Positions 33,580-42,366 of a DNA stretch of 64,000 nucleotides are shown here, piece by piece. Under the pieces are notes generated by a model. That model worked only from the letters and a program-made list of their open reading frames with translations, had not been told where the DNA came from and searched no databases. A program made the translations under genes and the position numbers. The first letter of the stretch is position 1; every line of letters starts with the position of its first letter. The stretch comes from an uncultured Jannaschia sp. (GTDB lineage Bacteria; Pseudomonadota; Alphaproteobacteria; Rhodobacterales; Rhodobacteraceae), in NCBI RefSeq assembly GCF_947494055.1, contig NZ_CANLTR010000003.1, forward strand, positions 124,001-188,000. The letters run 5' to 3'.

Positions 33580-34391
33580 GCCATCACCGCCGTCTCGCGC
33601 ACGACGAGCGCGAAGTCGCCGATCCGCTTGAAGCCGAGGGGGCGGTAGCAGGCGACGGCCGCCTCGGAGGCGGCGAAGAGCGTCGCCTGGCCGATCCCCT
33701 GCGCGCTGGCCTCCGCCAGATGCAACGCGACCGCGCGACGGCCGAGCCCGCGCCGGCGTGCAACGGGCGGGACGTAGACGCCGCCGACCTGCACGATGTC
33801 GGGCAGCCGGGCGTTGAACCCGGTCATCGCGACTGGCTCGCCATCGACGACGAGGAAACGGTGGCTGTCGGCCGCGATCCAGCCTGCGACGTCCTCTACT
33901 GCCTCGGCCTGCGAGCCTAATCCCATGTCGGTCTCCCGGGTATAGGCAACGCGCCACGCAACGGCGCGCGCGCGGTCGAGCGTCAGCGGCGCGAGCGTCC
34001 CTGGCCCTTCGGGAACTCTCAGCGTTGCCAGATCGAGATGGAACTGCGGCTCGTCCGCGTCGAGCCCGCCCGCCGGCGCGTCAAGGCCGAGCGCGCGCAT
34101 CAATGGCCGGACCGAACCGCTCGGACCGGCGAAGCCGGCAATCGGACGGCCGCGCAGGATCGCGGCGGCGGGTTCGGGCTCGGTGGCGAAGGGCAGGACC
34201 ATGCCGCGATTGGTCAGGCCGAGCACCGCGCGCCGTGGCGGGGACGCATCGCCCCAGAAGCGGGTCGCGTTCTGATGGTCGCCCTCCATTCCATGGTCCC
34301 GCAGGTTGGCGAGCGGAAACATCGCGTCGGTCGGCCGAGTCCGCAGGACCGCCTCGATCGCCGCCCAGTCTGCCGGGCCAAGCGGGATCAC
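33576..34391 (-). CDS. GNAT-family N-acetyltransferase
   Basis: A 271-residue protein with two parts. The N-terminal half resembles the degenerate domain of double GNAT proteins (ANLRDHGMEG, NRGMVLPFAT). The C-terminal half is a full GNAT fold with GGVYVPPVARRRGLGRRAV (acetyl-CoA pyrophosphate loop R-x-x-G-x-G) and ATLFAASEAAVACYRPLGFKR in its last part. The acceptor is unknown. The start is GTG at 34391, overlapping the rsmE stop (GTGA). It is the middle gene of a three-gene overlapping set, rsmE, GNAT and membrane protein. Confidence 0.87.
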   Translation of the reverse strand: MIPLGPADWAAIEAVLRTRPTDAMFPLANLRDHGMEGDHQNATRFWGDASPPRRAVLGLTNRGMVLPFATEPEPAAAILRGRPIAGFAGPSGSVRPLMRALGLDAPAGGLDADEPQFHLDLATLRVPEGPGTLAPLTLDRARAVAWRVAYTRETDMGLGSQAEAVEDVAGWIAADSHRFLVVDGEPVAMTGFNARLPDIVQVGGVYVPPVARRRGLGRRAVALHLAEASAQGIGQATLFAASEAAVACYRPLGFKRIGDFALVVRETAVMA

Positions 34392-35137
34392 GTCCAATCC
34401 CCCCGCGCCGCCTGCCACAAAGTCAGCGCGGCCACGGCGGCCGTGTCGGCGCGCAGGATGCGGGGGCCGAGTGCGATGGCGGTGGCCTGCGGATGGGCGC
34501 GGAGCCGGGCGCGTTCGGCGGGGGAGAACCCGCCCTCCGGCCCGACCAGGATCGCGGCGGGGGCGGGGGGCAGCGTGCCGCCCTGTCCCGCGCCGTCCGC
34601 CCAGACGGGATCGTCGGACAGCGCCTCGTCGCAGAAGACGAGCGCGCGGCCCTCGGGCCAGTCGTCGAGCAGACGCGCGAGCGGCGCGATCTCGGCCACC
34701 TCCGGCACGTAGGTCCCGCCGCATTGCTCCGCCGCCTCGACCGCATGGGCCTGGAGCCGGTCGCGGCGGATGCGCTCGGAGTTGGTGTGATCGGTCGCCA
34801 CCGGCAGGATGCGTGCCGCGCCGAGCTCGCACGCCTTCTCCACGATGAAGTCGGTCCGCGCCTTCTTGATCGGCGCAAAGAGGAGCCAGAGATCGGGCGG
34901 GGTCCGCTGCGGCGCGACCCGCTCTTCGACCGTCAGCGTGCCGCCGCGCTTCGACGCCGCCTCGATCCGCGCGCGCCACGCGCCGGAGGTGCCGTCGAAC
35001 ACCGTCAGCGTGTCGCCAGGCGCCAGCCGCATGACGCCCGAGAGGTAATGCGCCTGATCCCGCGTCAGCTCCGCCGGTTGTCCCGACGCGAGCGGACCGG
35101 CTATATGCAGGCGCACCCGACTGTCCCTGCCGTCCAT
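34388..35137 (-). CDS. rsmE: 16S rRNA m3U1498 methyltransferase RsmE
   Basis: A 249-residue SPOUT-class RNA methyltransferase. It has an N-terminal PUA-like domain (HYLSGVMRLAPGDTLTVFDG) and a knotted SPOUT domain with FAPIKKARTDFIVEKACELG, ATDHTNSER, the SAM loop ILVGPEGGFSPAE and LGPRILRADTAAVAAL. It methylates U1498 of 16S rRNA. ATG at 35137, 11 bases from the divergent ubiA start, so the two promoters must overlap their coding ends or lie within the neighbouring genes. Confidence 0.95.
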   Translation of the reverse strand: MDGRDSRVRLHIAGPLASGQPAELTRDQAHYLSGVMRLAPGDTLTVFDGTSGAWRARIEAASKRGGTLTVEERVAPQRTPPDLWLLFAPIKKARTDFIVEKACELGAARILPVATDHTNSERIRRDRLQAHAVEAAEQCGGTYVPEVAEIAPLARLLDDWPEGRALVFCDEALSDDPVWADGAGQGGTLPPAPAAILVGPEGGFSPAERARLRAHPQATAIALGPRILRADTAAVAALTLWQAARGDWT

Positions 35138-35148
35138 GAGGCCCCCCG

Positions 35149-36090
35149 ATGCAGACGTCCCCCGATCAAGGGCAGGTGGCCGATGCCGTCAAGGGCAACT
35201 GGGTCGATCGGCACGCGCCGGCCCCCTGGCGTTCCTATCTGCGGCTGTCGCGCGCGGACCGGCCGATCGGGACGTGGCTCCTGCTAATCCCGTGCTGGTG
35301 GGGGCTCGCGCTCGCCGTGGCGGCAACGGGGTTCTGCTGGGTCGACCTGTGGATCGCGGCGGGCTGCGCGATCGGGGCGGTGCTGATGCGCGGCGCGGGC
35401 TGCACCTGGAACGACGTAACCGACCGCGACATCGACGCGGGGGTCGCGCGCACGAGGTCGCGGCCGATCCCCTCGGGGCAGGTCTCCGTGCGGGCGGCGC
35501 TCCTCTGGCTGGCGGCGCAGGCGCTGCTGGCATGCGCGATCCTGATGACCTTCGACCGGGCCGCGATCGCGCTGGGTGTCCTCTCGCTTTTGCCGGTCGC
35601 GATCTATCCCTTTGCCAAGCGGTTCACGTGGTGGCCGCAGGTCTTCCTCGGGATCGCGTTCAACTGGGGGGCGCTTCTGGCCTGGGCTGCGCATACGGGC
35701 GGGCTCGGCTGGCCGCCGGTGTTCCTTTATCTGGGCGGGATCGCCTGGACGCTCTTCTACGATACGATCTACGCCTACCAGGATATCGAGGACGACGCGC
35801 TGATCGGAGTGAAGTCCACCGCGCGGCGGTTCGGCGACACGCCTGAGCCGTGGCTCGCGGCCTTCGCGGCAATTGCGGTGCTCGGCCTCGCGCTTGCCGT
35901 GGCGACCGCTCTGCCGGTCGGGCCGGCGCTGGTGGCCTCGCTCGGCGTCCTCGCCTTCGCCGCGCATCTGGCGTGGCAGGCGCGACGGCTCGACATCGCC
36001 GATCCGTCGAACTGTCTGTGGCTGTTCCGGTCGAACCGCGCGGCTGGTCTGTTGCTCCTGCCGTTTTTAGCCGCCGCCGCACTCGTCTGA
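35149..36090 (+). CDS. ubiA: 4-hydroxybenzoate polyprenyltransferase
   Basis: A 313-residue membrane prenyltransferase of ubiquinone synthesis with about eight or nine helices. The two Asp-rich sites are NDVTDRDID (first, residues about 88-96) and DTIYAYQDIEDD (second), with RSRPIPSGQ between them. It attaches the polyprenyl tail to 4-hydroxybenzoate in the inner membrane. ATG at 35149. It is divergent from rsmE and 60 bases upstream of the OmpA-family gene. Confidence 0.95.
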   Translation: MQTSPDQGQVADAVKGNWVDRHAPAPWRSYLRLSRADRPIGTWLLLIPCWWGLALAVAATGFCWVDLWIAAGCAIGAVLMRGAGCTWNDVTDRDIDAGVARTRSRPIPSGQVSVRAALLWLAAQALLACAILMTFDRAAIALGVLSLLPVAIYPFAKRFTWWPQVFLGIAFNWGALLAWAAHTGGLGWPPVFLYLGGIAWTLFYDTIYAYQDIEDDALIGVKSTARRFGDTPEPWLAAFAAIAVLGLALAVATALPVGPALVASLGVLAFAAHLAWQARRLDIADPSNCLWLFRSNRAAGLLLLPFLAAAALV

Positions 36091-36150
36091 TTGCTCCCGC
36101 GCCGGGGTCTGGTTAATCAGACACCGCCGCACCAGACATGCCGGGGTCTC

Positions 36151-38148
36151 ATGAGCCGCAAACGCACGATCGCCACGTTCGCCGCGTTCACCTTCGCCCT
36201 CGCCGCCTCTGCGGGCGGGGCGCTGGTCGCGGCGGATTACCTCGAGGACAGCTCGCGGGCGGCCGTCGCCAGCGCATTCGGGGCGGAGGGGCTCGATTGG
36301 GCCGAGGTGGAGACCGACGGGCTGCGGCTCGTGCTTCGCGGCACCGCCCCGGACGAGCCGGCCCGCTTCCGCGCGATCACCGCGGCCGGCGCGATCGTCG
36401 ATCCGGCGCGCGTCATCGACCAGATGCAGGTCGCGCCCGCCCGTTCGGTCACGCCGCCGCGCTTCTCGCTGGAGATCCTGCGCAACGAGACCGGCGTGTC
36501 GCTGATCGGCCTCGTTCCGGCCGAGGGCGGGCCAGAGGCAATCGACGGGCTCGTGGCGGAGGTCGGCGGCGACGCGCTCGAGGTCACGAACATGGTCGAG
36601 ACGGCGGATCATCCCGTTCCGGAGGACTGGATCACGACGCTGCGCTTCGCGCTGACGGCGGCGGAGGAATTGCCGCGCTCCAAGGTGTCGGTCGCGCCCG
36701 GGCGCGTCACCGTGACCGCGGTGGCCGATAGCGACGAGGCGAAGCATGCGGTCGAGCGGGAGCTGAAGGGCCTGAAGCCCGCGGGCGTCGCGCTGACGCT
36801 CGACATCGGGGCGCCGTTGCCCGTCATCGCGCCCTTCACGCTGCGCTACGCCATGCCGGAGGCGGGCGCGCCCCGGCTGAGCGCCTGCGCGGTGGACAGC
36901 GCCGAGGCCGAGGCGCGGATCGTCGCGGCCCTCCGCGAGACGGGGTTCGCGGGCAAGGCCGATTGCGTCATGGGTCTGGGCGTGCCGTCCGCCTCGTGGG
37001 GCGAGGCGGCCGCGCTCGGAATCGCCGCACTGGACCGTCTGGGCGGCGGGGCGCTCACGCTGTCGGACGCGGCTGTCTCGCTGGTGGCGCGGGGCGGAGT
37101 GGAGCCCGATCTGTTCGACCGCGTCACCGCCGAGCTCGAGACCGCGCTGCCCGACCTTTTCGTCCTCTCCGCCGTCCGGCCCGCGCCGGCGCAGGCGGAC
37201 GGGACGGGCGAGACCGAGAGCGGCCCGCCGGAATTCGTCGCCACGCTCGCGCCCGAGGGGCAGGTGCAGCTTCGCGGAAAGCTGTACGACGACGCGCAGA
37301 AGGCTGCCGTGGTAAGCTACGGGCGCGGGCTCTTCGGCGTGGCCGACACCTATATCGCCACGCGTACGGATACCTCGCTGCCGCAGGGCTGGCCCGTCCG
37401 CGTGCTGGCCGGGATCGATGCGCTGTCGCATCTCGCCAGCGGCACCGCGGTGGTGCAGCCCGACACGATGATCCTGCGCGGCGTCACCGGCAATGCCGAG
37501 GCCGAGGCGGAGATCGCGGGGCTTCTCGCCGACAAGCTGGGCGCGGAGGCGGAATACCGGATCGACGTCACCTACGACGAGGAGCTCGACCCCCTCCTCA
37601 GCATCCCCACCCCCGAGGAATGCGAGACCGAGCTCAATGCGATCCTGACCGAGCAGAAACTGACCTTCGCGCCGGGCGAGCCGGTGATCGAGGCGGCGGG
37701 CGAGGGACAGATCGGGCGGCTGGCCGACAAGCTGGACGCCTGCAAGCGGGCCTATTTCGAAATCGGCGGTCATACCGACAGCCAGGGGCGTGAGGTGATG
37801 AACCTGGAGCTGAGTCAGGCCCGGGCGGAGGCGGTGCGCAACGCGCTGATCGCGCGGGGCGCGTCGCCCCGCCAGCTTGTGGCCGAAGGCTACGGCGAGA
37901 CGCAGCCCATCGCGGACAACGGCAGCGAGGCGGGGCGGGAGGCGAACCGGCGGATCACCTTCACCCTGCTCGGCCGGCGCGTATCCGAGGACTGGGCCGC
38001 GACGCCGGCGATCACGGTGCCGGAGCCGGGCGACCTGCCCGACGACGCGGCGGTCGAGGACGCGACGCCGGACACGCCGGAGGAGGCCGCCGCGGCCGCG
38101 GCCGATCCGGATGGCGGGTCGGACGAGGCTGCGGGAGACGCGGAATGA
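36151..38148 (+). CDS. OmpA-family protein with BON-like repeats
   Basis: A 665-residue envelope protein. An N-terminal signal or anchor helix (about residues 5-28) is followed by several repeated alpha/beta modules resembling BON domains (for example around residues 190-225 and 365-400). The C-terminal OmpA domain has FEIGGHTDSQGREVMNLELS, QARAEAVRNALIARG and GYGETQPIADNGSEAGREANRR, which binds peptidoglycan. There is no lipobox or beta-barrel. An acidic Ala-rich tail of about 45 residues ends the protein. The ATG at 36151 has GGGG upstream. The next gene overlaps by ATGA. Confidence 0.88.
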   Translation: MSRKRTIATFAAFTFALAASAGGALVAADYLEDSSRAAVASAFGAEGLDWAEVETDGLRLVLRGTAPDEPARFRAITAAGAIVDPARVIDQMQVAPARSVTPPRFSLEILRNETGVSLIGLVPAEGGPEAIDGLVAEVGGDALEVTNMVETADHPVPEDWITTLRFALTAAEELPRSKVSVAPGRVTVTAVADSDEAKHAVERELKGLKPAGVALTLDIGAPLPVIAPFTLRYAMPEAGAPRLSACAVDSAEAEARIVAALRETGFAGKADCVMGLGVPSASWGEAAALGIAALDRLGGGALTLSDAAVSLVARGGVEPDLFDRVTAELETALPDLFVLSAVRPAPAQADGTGETESGPPEFVATLAPEGQVQLRGKLYDDAQKAAVVSYGRGLFGVADTYIATRTDTSLPQGWPVRVLAGIDALSHLASGTAVVQPDTMILRGVTGNAEAEAEIAGLLADKLGAEAEYRIDVTYDEELDPLLSIPTPEECETELNAILTEQKLTFAPGEPVIEAAGEGQIGRLADKLDACKRAYFEIGGHTDSQGREVMNLELSQARAEAVRNALIARGASPRQLVAEGYGETQPIADNGSEAGREANRRITFTLLGRRVSEDWAATPAITVPEPGDLPDDAAVEDATPDTPEEAAAAAADPDGGSDEAAGDAE

Positions 38149-38468
38149 ACCGCACCGAGTTCGTCGTCGCGATCGCTCTGGTCCTCTTCGTGGCCTTCAT
38201 TCTGGGCTGGTTCGCGTCGTGGCTCGTCCATCGGTTCAGCCGGGTGACGGTCTCCGACGTGGCCGAACTCGAAGGGATGGCGCAGGCGCTGCACGACGCC
38301 GAGGAGCAGCGGGACGAGGCGATCGCCTATCTGCATCTGCGCGAGCAGGAATTGCAGGGCAAGCTGTCGAGCACCGAGGCGGAACTGCGCGCGACGATGG
38401 AGGGCCTGCGCGAGGCGCGCCAGGAGGCGGCGCAGCTTCGCGGATATCTCGAGACGCTGAACGCCTGA
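38145..38468 (+). CDS. Small membrane-anchored coiled-coil protein coupled to the OmpA-family gene
   Basis: A 107-residue protein. One membrane helix (about 7-28, VVAIALVLFVAFILGWFAS) is followed by a long Glu/Ala/Leu helix (40-104) with heptad character, predicted as a coiled coil. It has no known family. Its ATG overlaps the stop of the OmpA-family gene (ATGA), so the two are translated together and are likely partners at the envelope. The topology resembles tethering proteins such as LapA-domain or DUF1049 proteins, but identity is not claimed. Confidence 0.8.
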   Translation: MNRTEFVVAIALVLFVAFILGWFASWLVHRFSRVTVSDVAELEGMAQALHDAEEQRDEAIAYLHLREQELQGKLSSTEAELRATMEGLREARQEAAQLRGYLETLNA

Positions 38469-38481
38469 CCCTCCCGCTTCG

Positions 38482-39408
38482 TCACGATCCGGGCGGGGCC
38501 GCCGGGTCGATCAGCACCACATCCCCCGGCGCATCGGCATCCTTCGCCTTGTGCTCCGGCTCGACATGGATGGTGACGCTGGCATTCGGGCGAGAGGCGC
38601 GCAGCCGCGCCTCGATGCGGTCGCAGATCGCGTGGGCCGCGTCCACGCGCATGTCGCCCGGCACGATCAGGTGGAAGTCGATGAAGGTGACGCGTCCGTC
38701 GCTGCGCGTCCTGAGGTCGTGCGCCTGCGCCGCCCCGCCGCCGACCTCGGCAATCTCGGCGCGGATGGCGGCCTGCTCCTCGGGCGGAAGCGCCGCGTCC
38801 ATCAGGCCGGGGAGCGAAGCACGGATCACGATCCAGCCGGACCACAGGACGTTGATCGCCACGGCGATGGCGAGCAGAGGGTCGAGCAGCCAGATACCTG
38901 ACAGACCGGCGAGGACGATGCCGAGCGCCACGCCGAAGGACGTCATGACGTCCGCCATCAGGTGATGGCCGTCCGCGACGAGCGCCGCTGAGCCCGCCGC
39001 CCGCCCGCCGCGCAACAGGATGCGGGCCCAGACGAGATTGATCGCCGTGGCCGCGCCGTTGATCGCGAGGCCGAACCAGGGCGCCTCGAGCGCGCGTTCG
39101 GCCCCGGAGAGCAGCACGCCCGCCGCCTCCCGCAGGATCAGGAGCGCCGCGAAGACGATGAGCGCGCCTTCGAGGACGGCGGCGAGGTATTCGGCCTTCT
39201 GGTGACCCCAGGGGTGGCTCCGGTCGGCCGGACGGGCCGCGACGCGGATGGCGGCGAAGGCGGCCCCCGCCGTGACGAGGTTCACGATGCTCTCGAGCGC
39301 GTCGGAGAACAGCGCGACCGACCCCGTCATCTGCCAGGCGAGAACCTTGAGAAGCAGGACGAGAAGTCCGACGGCAAGGCTTCCGACGGAGAGACGGGCG
39401 GGTGACAT
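38482..39408 (-). CDS. Cation diffusion facilitator (CDF) family transporter
   Basis: A 308-residue divalent-metal/proton antiporter with six helices. The metal sites are visible as ALFSDALESIVNLVTAG in helix 2 (H/DxxxD) and ALVADGHHLMADVMTS in helix 5 (HxxxD). The cytoplasmic C-terminal domain has VTFIDFHLIVPGDMRVDAAHAICD and SVTIHVEPEHK. Zn, Fe or Mn are likely substrates. Three in-frame ATGs are possible (39423, 39411, 39408); I use 39408, which has GGAAGG at suitable spacing. It lies 35 bases after trcR on the same strand. Confidence 0.9.
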   Translation of the reverse strand: MSPARLSVGSLAVGLLVLLLKVLAWQMTGSVALFSDALESIVNLVTAGAAFAAIRVAARPADRSHPWGHQKAEYLAAVLEGALIVFAALLILREAAGVLLSGAERALEAPWFGLAINGAATAINLVWARILLRGGRAAGSAALVADGHHLMADVMTSFGVALGIVLAGLSGIWLLDPLLAIAVAINVLWSGWIVIRASLPGLMDAALPPEEQAAIRAEIAEVGGGAAQAHDLRTRSDGRVTFIDFHLIVPGDMRVDAAHAICDRIEARLRASRPNASVTIHVEPEHKAKDADAPGDVVLIDPAAPPGS

Positions 39409-39443
39409 CATGCCTTCCGGCATCGCGACCCGCCTGACCGAGG

Positions 39444-40193
39444 TCAATCCCGGTCTTCGTCCCGCTCGCCCTCGGGAATGTTGAAGAAGCTGTCGGCGTC
39501 CCGGATGTCGCGCTTGTCGGTCTCCTCTTCGTCGTCCGAGAGGCTGAAGGTTTCCAGCCCGGAGATGTTGGACGGCATGCGCGGCTCCTCGTCGGCATCC
39601 ATTCCGAGGCTCTGCTCGGTGGAGACGAGCTTGCGGCGCTCGTCGTCGGACATCACCTCGCCTTCGGCCGCCCTCTTCTGCGCGGCCTTCTGCACGGCGG
39701 CGTCGAGCTCGGTCTGCTTGCAGAGGCCGAGCGCGACCGGGTCGATCGGCTGGATGTTCTGGATGTTCCAGTGCGTGCGCTCGCGGATCGACTGGATTGT
39801 CGGCTTGGTGGTGCCGATGAGCTTGGAGATCTGCGCGTCGGTGAGCTCGGGGTGGAACTTCACGAGCCAGAGGATCGATGCGGGCCGGTCCTGTCGCTTC
39901 GACAGCGGCGTGTAGCGCGGGCCGCGGCGCTTCTCCTCGCCCAGAGCGGCGGCGTTGTATTTCAGCTTGAGCTTGTGACCGGGATTCTTTTCCGCCGTCG
40001 CGATCTCCTCGGCGGTGAGCTGGTTGTTGGCAACCGGATCGAAGCCCTTCACGCCGACGGCCACGTCGCCATCGGCGATGCCCTGAACCTCGAGCTCGTG
40101 CAGGTCGCAAAAATCCCCGATCTGCTGGAAGCTGAGCGTGGTGTTGTCGACGAGCCAGACGGCGGTGGCCTTGGCCATGATGGGTTTGTTCAT
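39444..40193 (-). CDS. trcR: Cell cycle transcriptional regulator TrcR (DUF1013)
   Basis: A 249-residue cytoplasmic protein conserved in alphaproteobacteria. The N-terminus (MAKATAVWLVDNTTLSFQQI, then FCDLHELEVQGIADGDVAVG) and the block RYTPLSKRQDRPASILWLVK, FHPELTDAQISKLIGTTKPT, IQSIRERTHWN are diagnostic of DUF1013. The second block looks like a DNA-binding helix-turn-helix. The acidic tail (200-249) is variable. The start is 40193 (MNKPIMAKAT) with GAAGGA about 9 bases upstream; the frame opens earlier without homology. Family members are described as RNA-polymerase-associated cell-cycle regulators; targets here are unknown. Confidence 0.9.
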   Translation of the reverse strand: MNKPIMAKATAVWLVDNTTLSFQQIGDFCDLHELEVQGIADGDVAVGVKGFDPVANNQLTAEEIATAEKNPGHKLKLKYNAAALGEEKRRGPRYTPLSKRQDRPASILWLVKFHPELTDAQISKLIGTTKPTIQSIRERTHWNIQNIQPIDPVALGLCKQTELDAAVQKAAQKRAAEGEVMSDDERRKLVSTEQSLGMDADEEPRMPSNISGLETFSLSDDEEETDKRDIRDADSFFNIPEGERDEDRD

Positions 40194-40321
40194 CGAATCG
40201 TATCCTTCAGACATGACTTTCGCGTCGCCCGGATCAGGGGCTGCGGCGGGGCCGCTTGTTCTCGCTTTCGGGGAACTTGGCGCGTTATATACGCACCATA
40301 GCCGCAATGCGAAAGGCCCGA

Positions 40322-40954
40322 ATGCTCCGCCTCGTCGCCGCCCTTCTGGCGCTCCTTGCCGCCGCGCCCGCTCCGGCGCAGGCTCCGGGCGCGTTCGATT
40401 ACTACGTCCTGTCGCTGAGCTGGACGCCGACCTGGTGCGCCCTCGACGGCGATGCGCGCGACTCGCCGCAATGCGAGACGGGCCGGGGCTACGGCTTCAC
40501 CCTGCACGGGCTCTGGCCGCAATACGAACGCGGCTGGCCGGATTATTGCGCGACCGCCGCACGGCCGCCCTCCCGCGGCGAGACGAACGCGATGGTCGAC
40601 ATCATGGGATCTGCGGGGCTGGCCTTTCATGAATGGAAGAAGCACGGCACCTGCTCCGGACTGGATCCCGCCGCGTATTTCGCCGCCTCCCGGGCAGCCT
40701 ACGCGGCAATCGTGCGGCCCTCGGCGATCCGGGAACTCGGTCGCGAGGTCACGCTCCCCGCGGAGGTGGTGGAGGCGGCCTTCCTGGAGGCGAATCCGGA
40801 CCTGTCCCCGGACGGGGTCACGGTGACCTGTCGGGCGGGGCGGATACAGGAGGTGCGGATCTGCCTGACGAAATCGCTGACGCCACGGGATTGCGGCGCC
40901 GACGTCCGGCGCGACTGCGACCTCGACGATGCGTTGCTGTCGCCGATGCGGTGA
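40322..40954 (+). CDS. Secreted ribonuclease T2
   Basis: A 210-residue exported endoribonuclease. A signal peptide covers residues 1-20 (MLRLVAALLALLAAAPAPAQ). Both catalytic sites are intact: CAS I FTLHGLWPQY and CAS II HEWKKHGTC. The disulfide-forming cysteines are also present. It degrades single-stranded RNA in the periplasm or outside the cell, probably for nutrient scavenging. I choose the ATG at 40322, which has AAAGG at ideal spacing; 40307 is an alternative. It is divergent from trcR and converges on the GGDEF/EAL gene with a 3-base gap. Confidence 0.93.
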   Translation: MLRLVAALLALLAAAPAPAQAPGAFDYYVLSLSWTPTWCALDGDARDSPQCETGRGYGFTLHGLWPQYERGWPDYCATAARPPSRGETNAMVDIMGSAGLAFHEWKKHGTCSGLDPAAYFAASRAAYAAIVRPSAIRELGREVTLPAEVVEAAFLEANPDLSPDGVTVTCRAGRIQEVRICLTKSLTPRDCGADVRRDCDLDDALLSPMR

Positions 40955-40957
40955 ATG

Positions 40958-42268
40958 TCAGGCGGATACCCGGCTCGACAGCTTCCGCGCCCACTCCGCG
41001 GCCGGGCCAGGCCGCCCGAGGTGGTAGCCCTGTCCGAACCGCACGCCGAGCCCGGCAAGGGTCCGCGCCTGTGCCTCGGACTCGATGCCCTCGGCGATGA
41101 GCTCGAGGCCGAGCTTCTCGCTCAGGATCACGAGGCCGTCGATGATCTTCTCCTCGCGTCCCGCCCCGCCCAGCCCGTTGGTGAACAGACGGTCGATCTT
41201 CAGGATGTCGACGGGGAACTGCCGCAGGCGGTTGAGGCTCGACAGTCCGGTTCCGAAATCATCGAGCGCGATGCGGATGCCGCGTGCGCGCAATCGCTCG
41301 ATCAGGCCGAGCGCGCTCTCGGGCTGCACGATCACCGCGGTCTCTACGATCTCGAGCACGAGTTGCTCCGGCGGCAAGCGCTCGAGCAGGACCGACATCC
41401 ACCGCGTAGCCGGTCCGTCCTTGCCCTCGAGCATCGGGCCATCGACGTTGAAGGTCGTGTAGAATGTCCTGTCGCCCGTCAACAATGGCTGGGCCGCCTC
41501 GATCGCGATGTCCGGAAACAGCTCGGTCTCGACCTGGGGCAGGCGCCGCAGCGTATCGACGAAGTTCATCGGGCCGACGGTTTGGCCATCGGGGCGGTTC
41601 CAACGAAGCAGCGCCTCCACCCCGACGGCGCGGCGATCGTGCAGGTCGACGATGGGCTGGACGTGGTATTCGAGGGCGCGCTCGACGATGGCGTTCTCGA
41701 TCTCCGCTTGCGCGGGGATGAGCGCGGGCATCGGCAGCGCGCGGGTGATCTCGGTCCGGTCTCCGCCGAAGACCTTGGCCCGTGCGAGCGCGGCGTCTGC
41801 GCGCAGGACGGCCCGCTCCCGGCTTTCCTCGGGATAGGCCGCGACGAGACCGGCCGACAGGCTGCGCGAGACGATCCCCTGCTCGCTGTCGGCGATGGCG
41901 GTCGAGGCCAGGGCACGGACCCGCTCGACGGCGCCGGCTGCCTCGCGCAAAGTCGTGTGCGGCAACCACAGGACGAACCGGCCGCCATTCATGCGGTCGA
42001 AGATCGCGTTGGCGGGCATGGTGCGTTCGATGACTTCCGCTATCGCGTCGAGCAGACGATCGCCGGTATCGTAGCTGCGGGTGACATTGACGTCGCGCAG
42101 CTTGTCCACGTCGAACAGGGCGAGTGCCCCGACGGCCCCGCCATCGGCGGCGAATGACGCGGGCTCGCCCTCCGGCGGCGGCGTGAACCCGGTGTCCCGA
42201 AGCCTGTAGCAACAGAAGATCGCCACGACCGTCGACACGACGACGAGGATACCCAGTTCGAACAACAC
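40958..42268 (-). CDS. Membrane-anchored cyclic-di-GMP phosphodiesterase (degenerate GGDEF + EAL)
   Basis: A 436-residue protein. One N-terminal membrane helix (about 4-22), a GGDEF-like domain (45-175) and an EAL domain (185-430). The GGDEF signature is lost (RMNGGRFVLW), so it is not a cyclase. The EAL domain keeps EALLRW, EIVETAV, DDFGTGLSSL, LKIDRLF, EGIES and GQGYHLGRP, i.e. the expected metal and substrate residues. It should hydrolyse c-di-GMP at the membrane, possibly with the GGDEF domain as a sensor. ATG at 42268. Confidence 0.9.
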   Translation of the reverse strand: MLFELGILVVVSTVVAIFCCYRLRDTGFTPPPEGEPASFAADGGAVGALALFDVDKLRDVNVTRSYDTGDRLLDAIAEVIERTMPANAIFDRMNGGRFVLWLPHTTLREAAGAVERVRALASTAIADSEQGIVSRSLSAGLVAAYPEESRERAVLRADAALARAKVFGGDRTEITRALPMPALIPAQAEIENAIVERALEYHVQPIVDLHDRRAVGVEALLRWNRPDGQTVGPMNFVDTLRRLPQVETELFPDIAIEAAQPLLTGDRTFYTTFNVDGPMLEGKDGPATRWMSVLLERLPPEQLVLEIVETAVIVQPESALGLIERLRARGIRIALDDFGTGLSSLNRLRQFPVDILKIDRLFTNGLGGAGREEKIIDGLVILSEKLGLELIAEGIESEAQARTLAGLGVRFGQGYHLGRPGPAAEWARKLSSRVSA

Positions 42269-42366
42269 GACCTCCGTTCCGGCCGTACCCGCCGGATGGT
42301 TTGAAACCGTACTCTTGCGCCTCTGTCGGATGAACGCCCCCCGTGCGGAAAGGGGAAAATTGCAGA

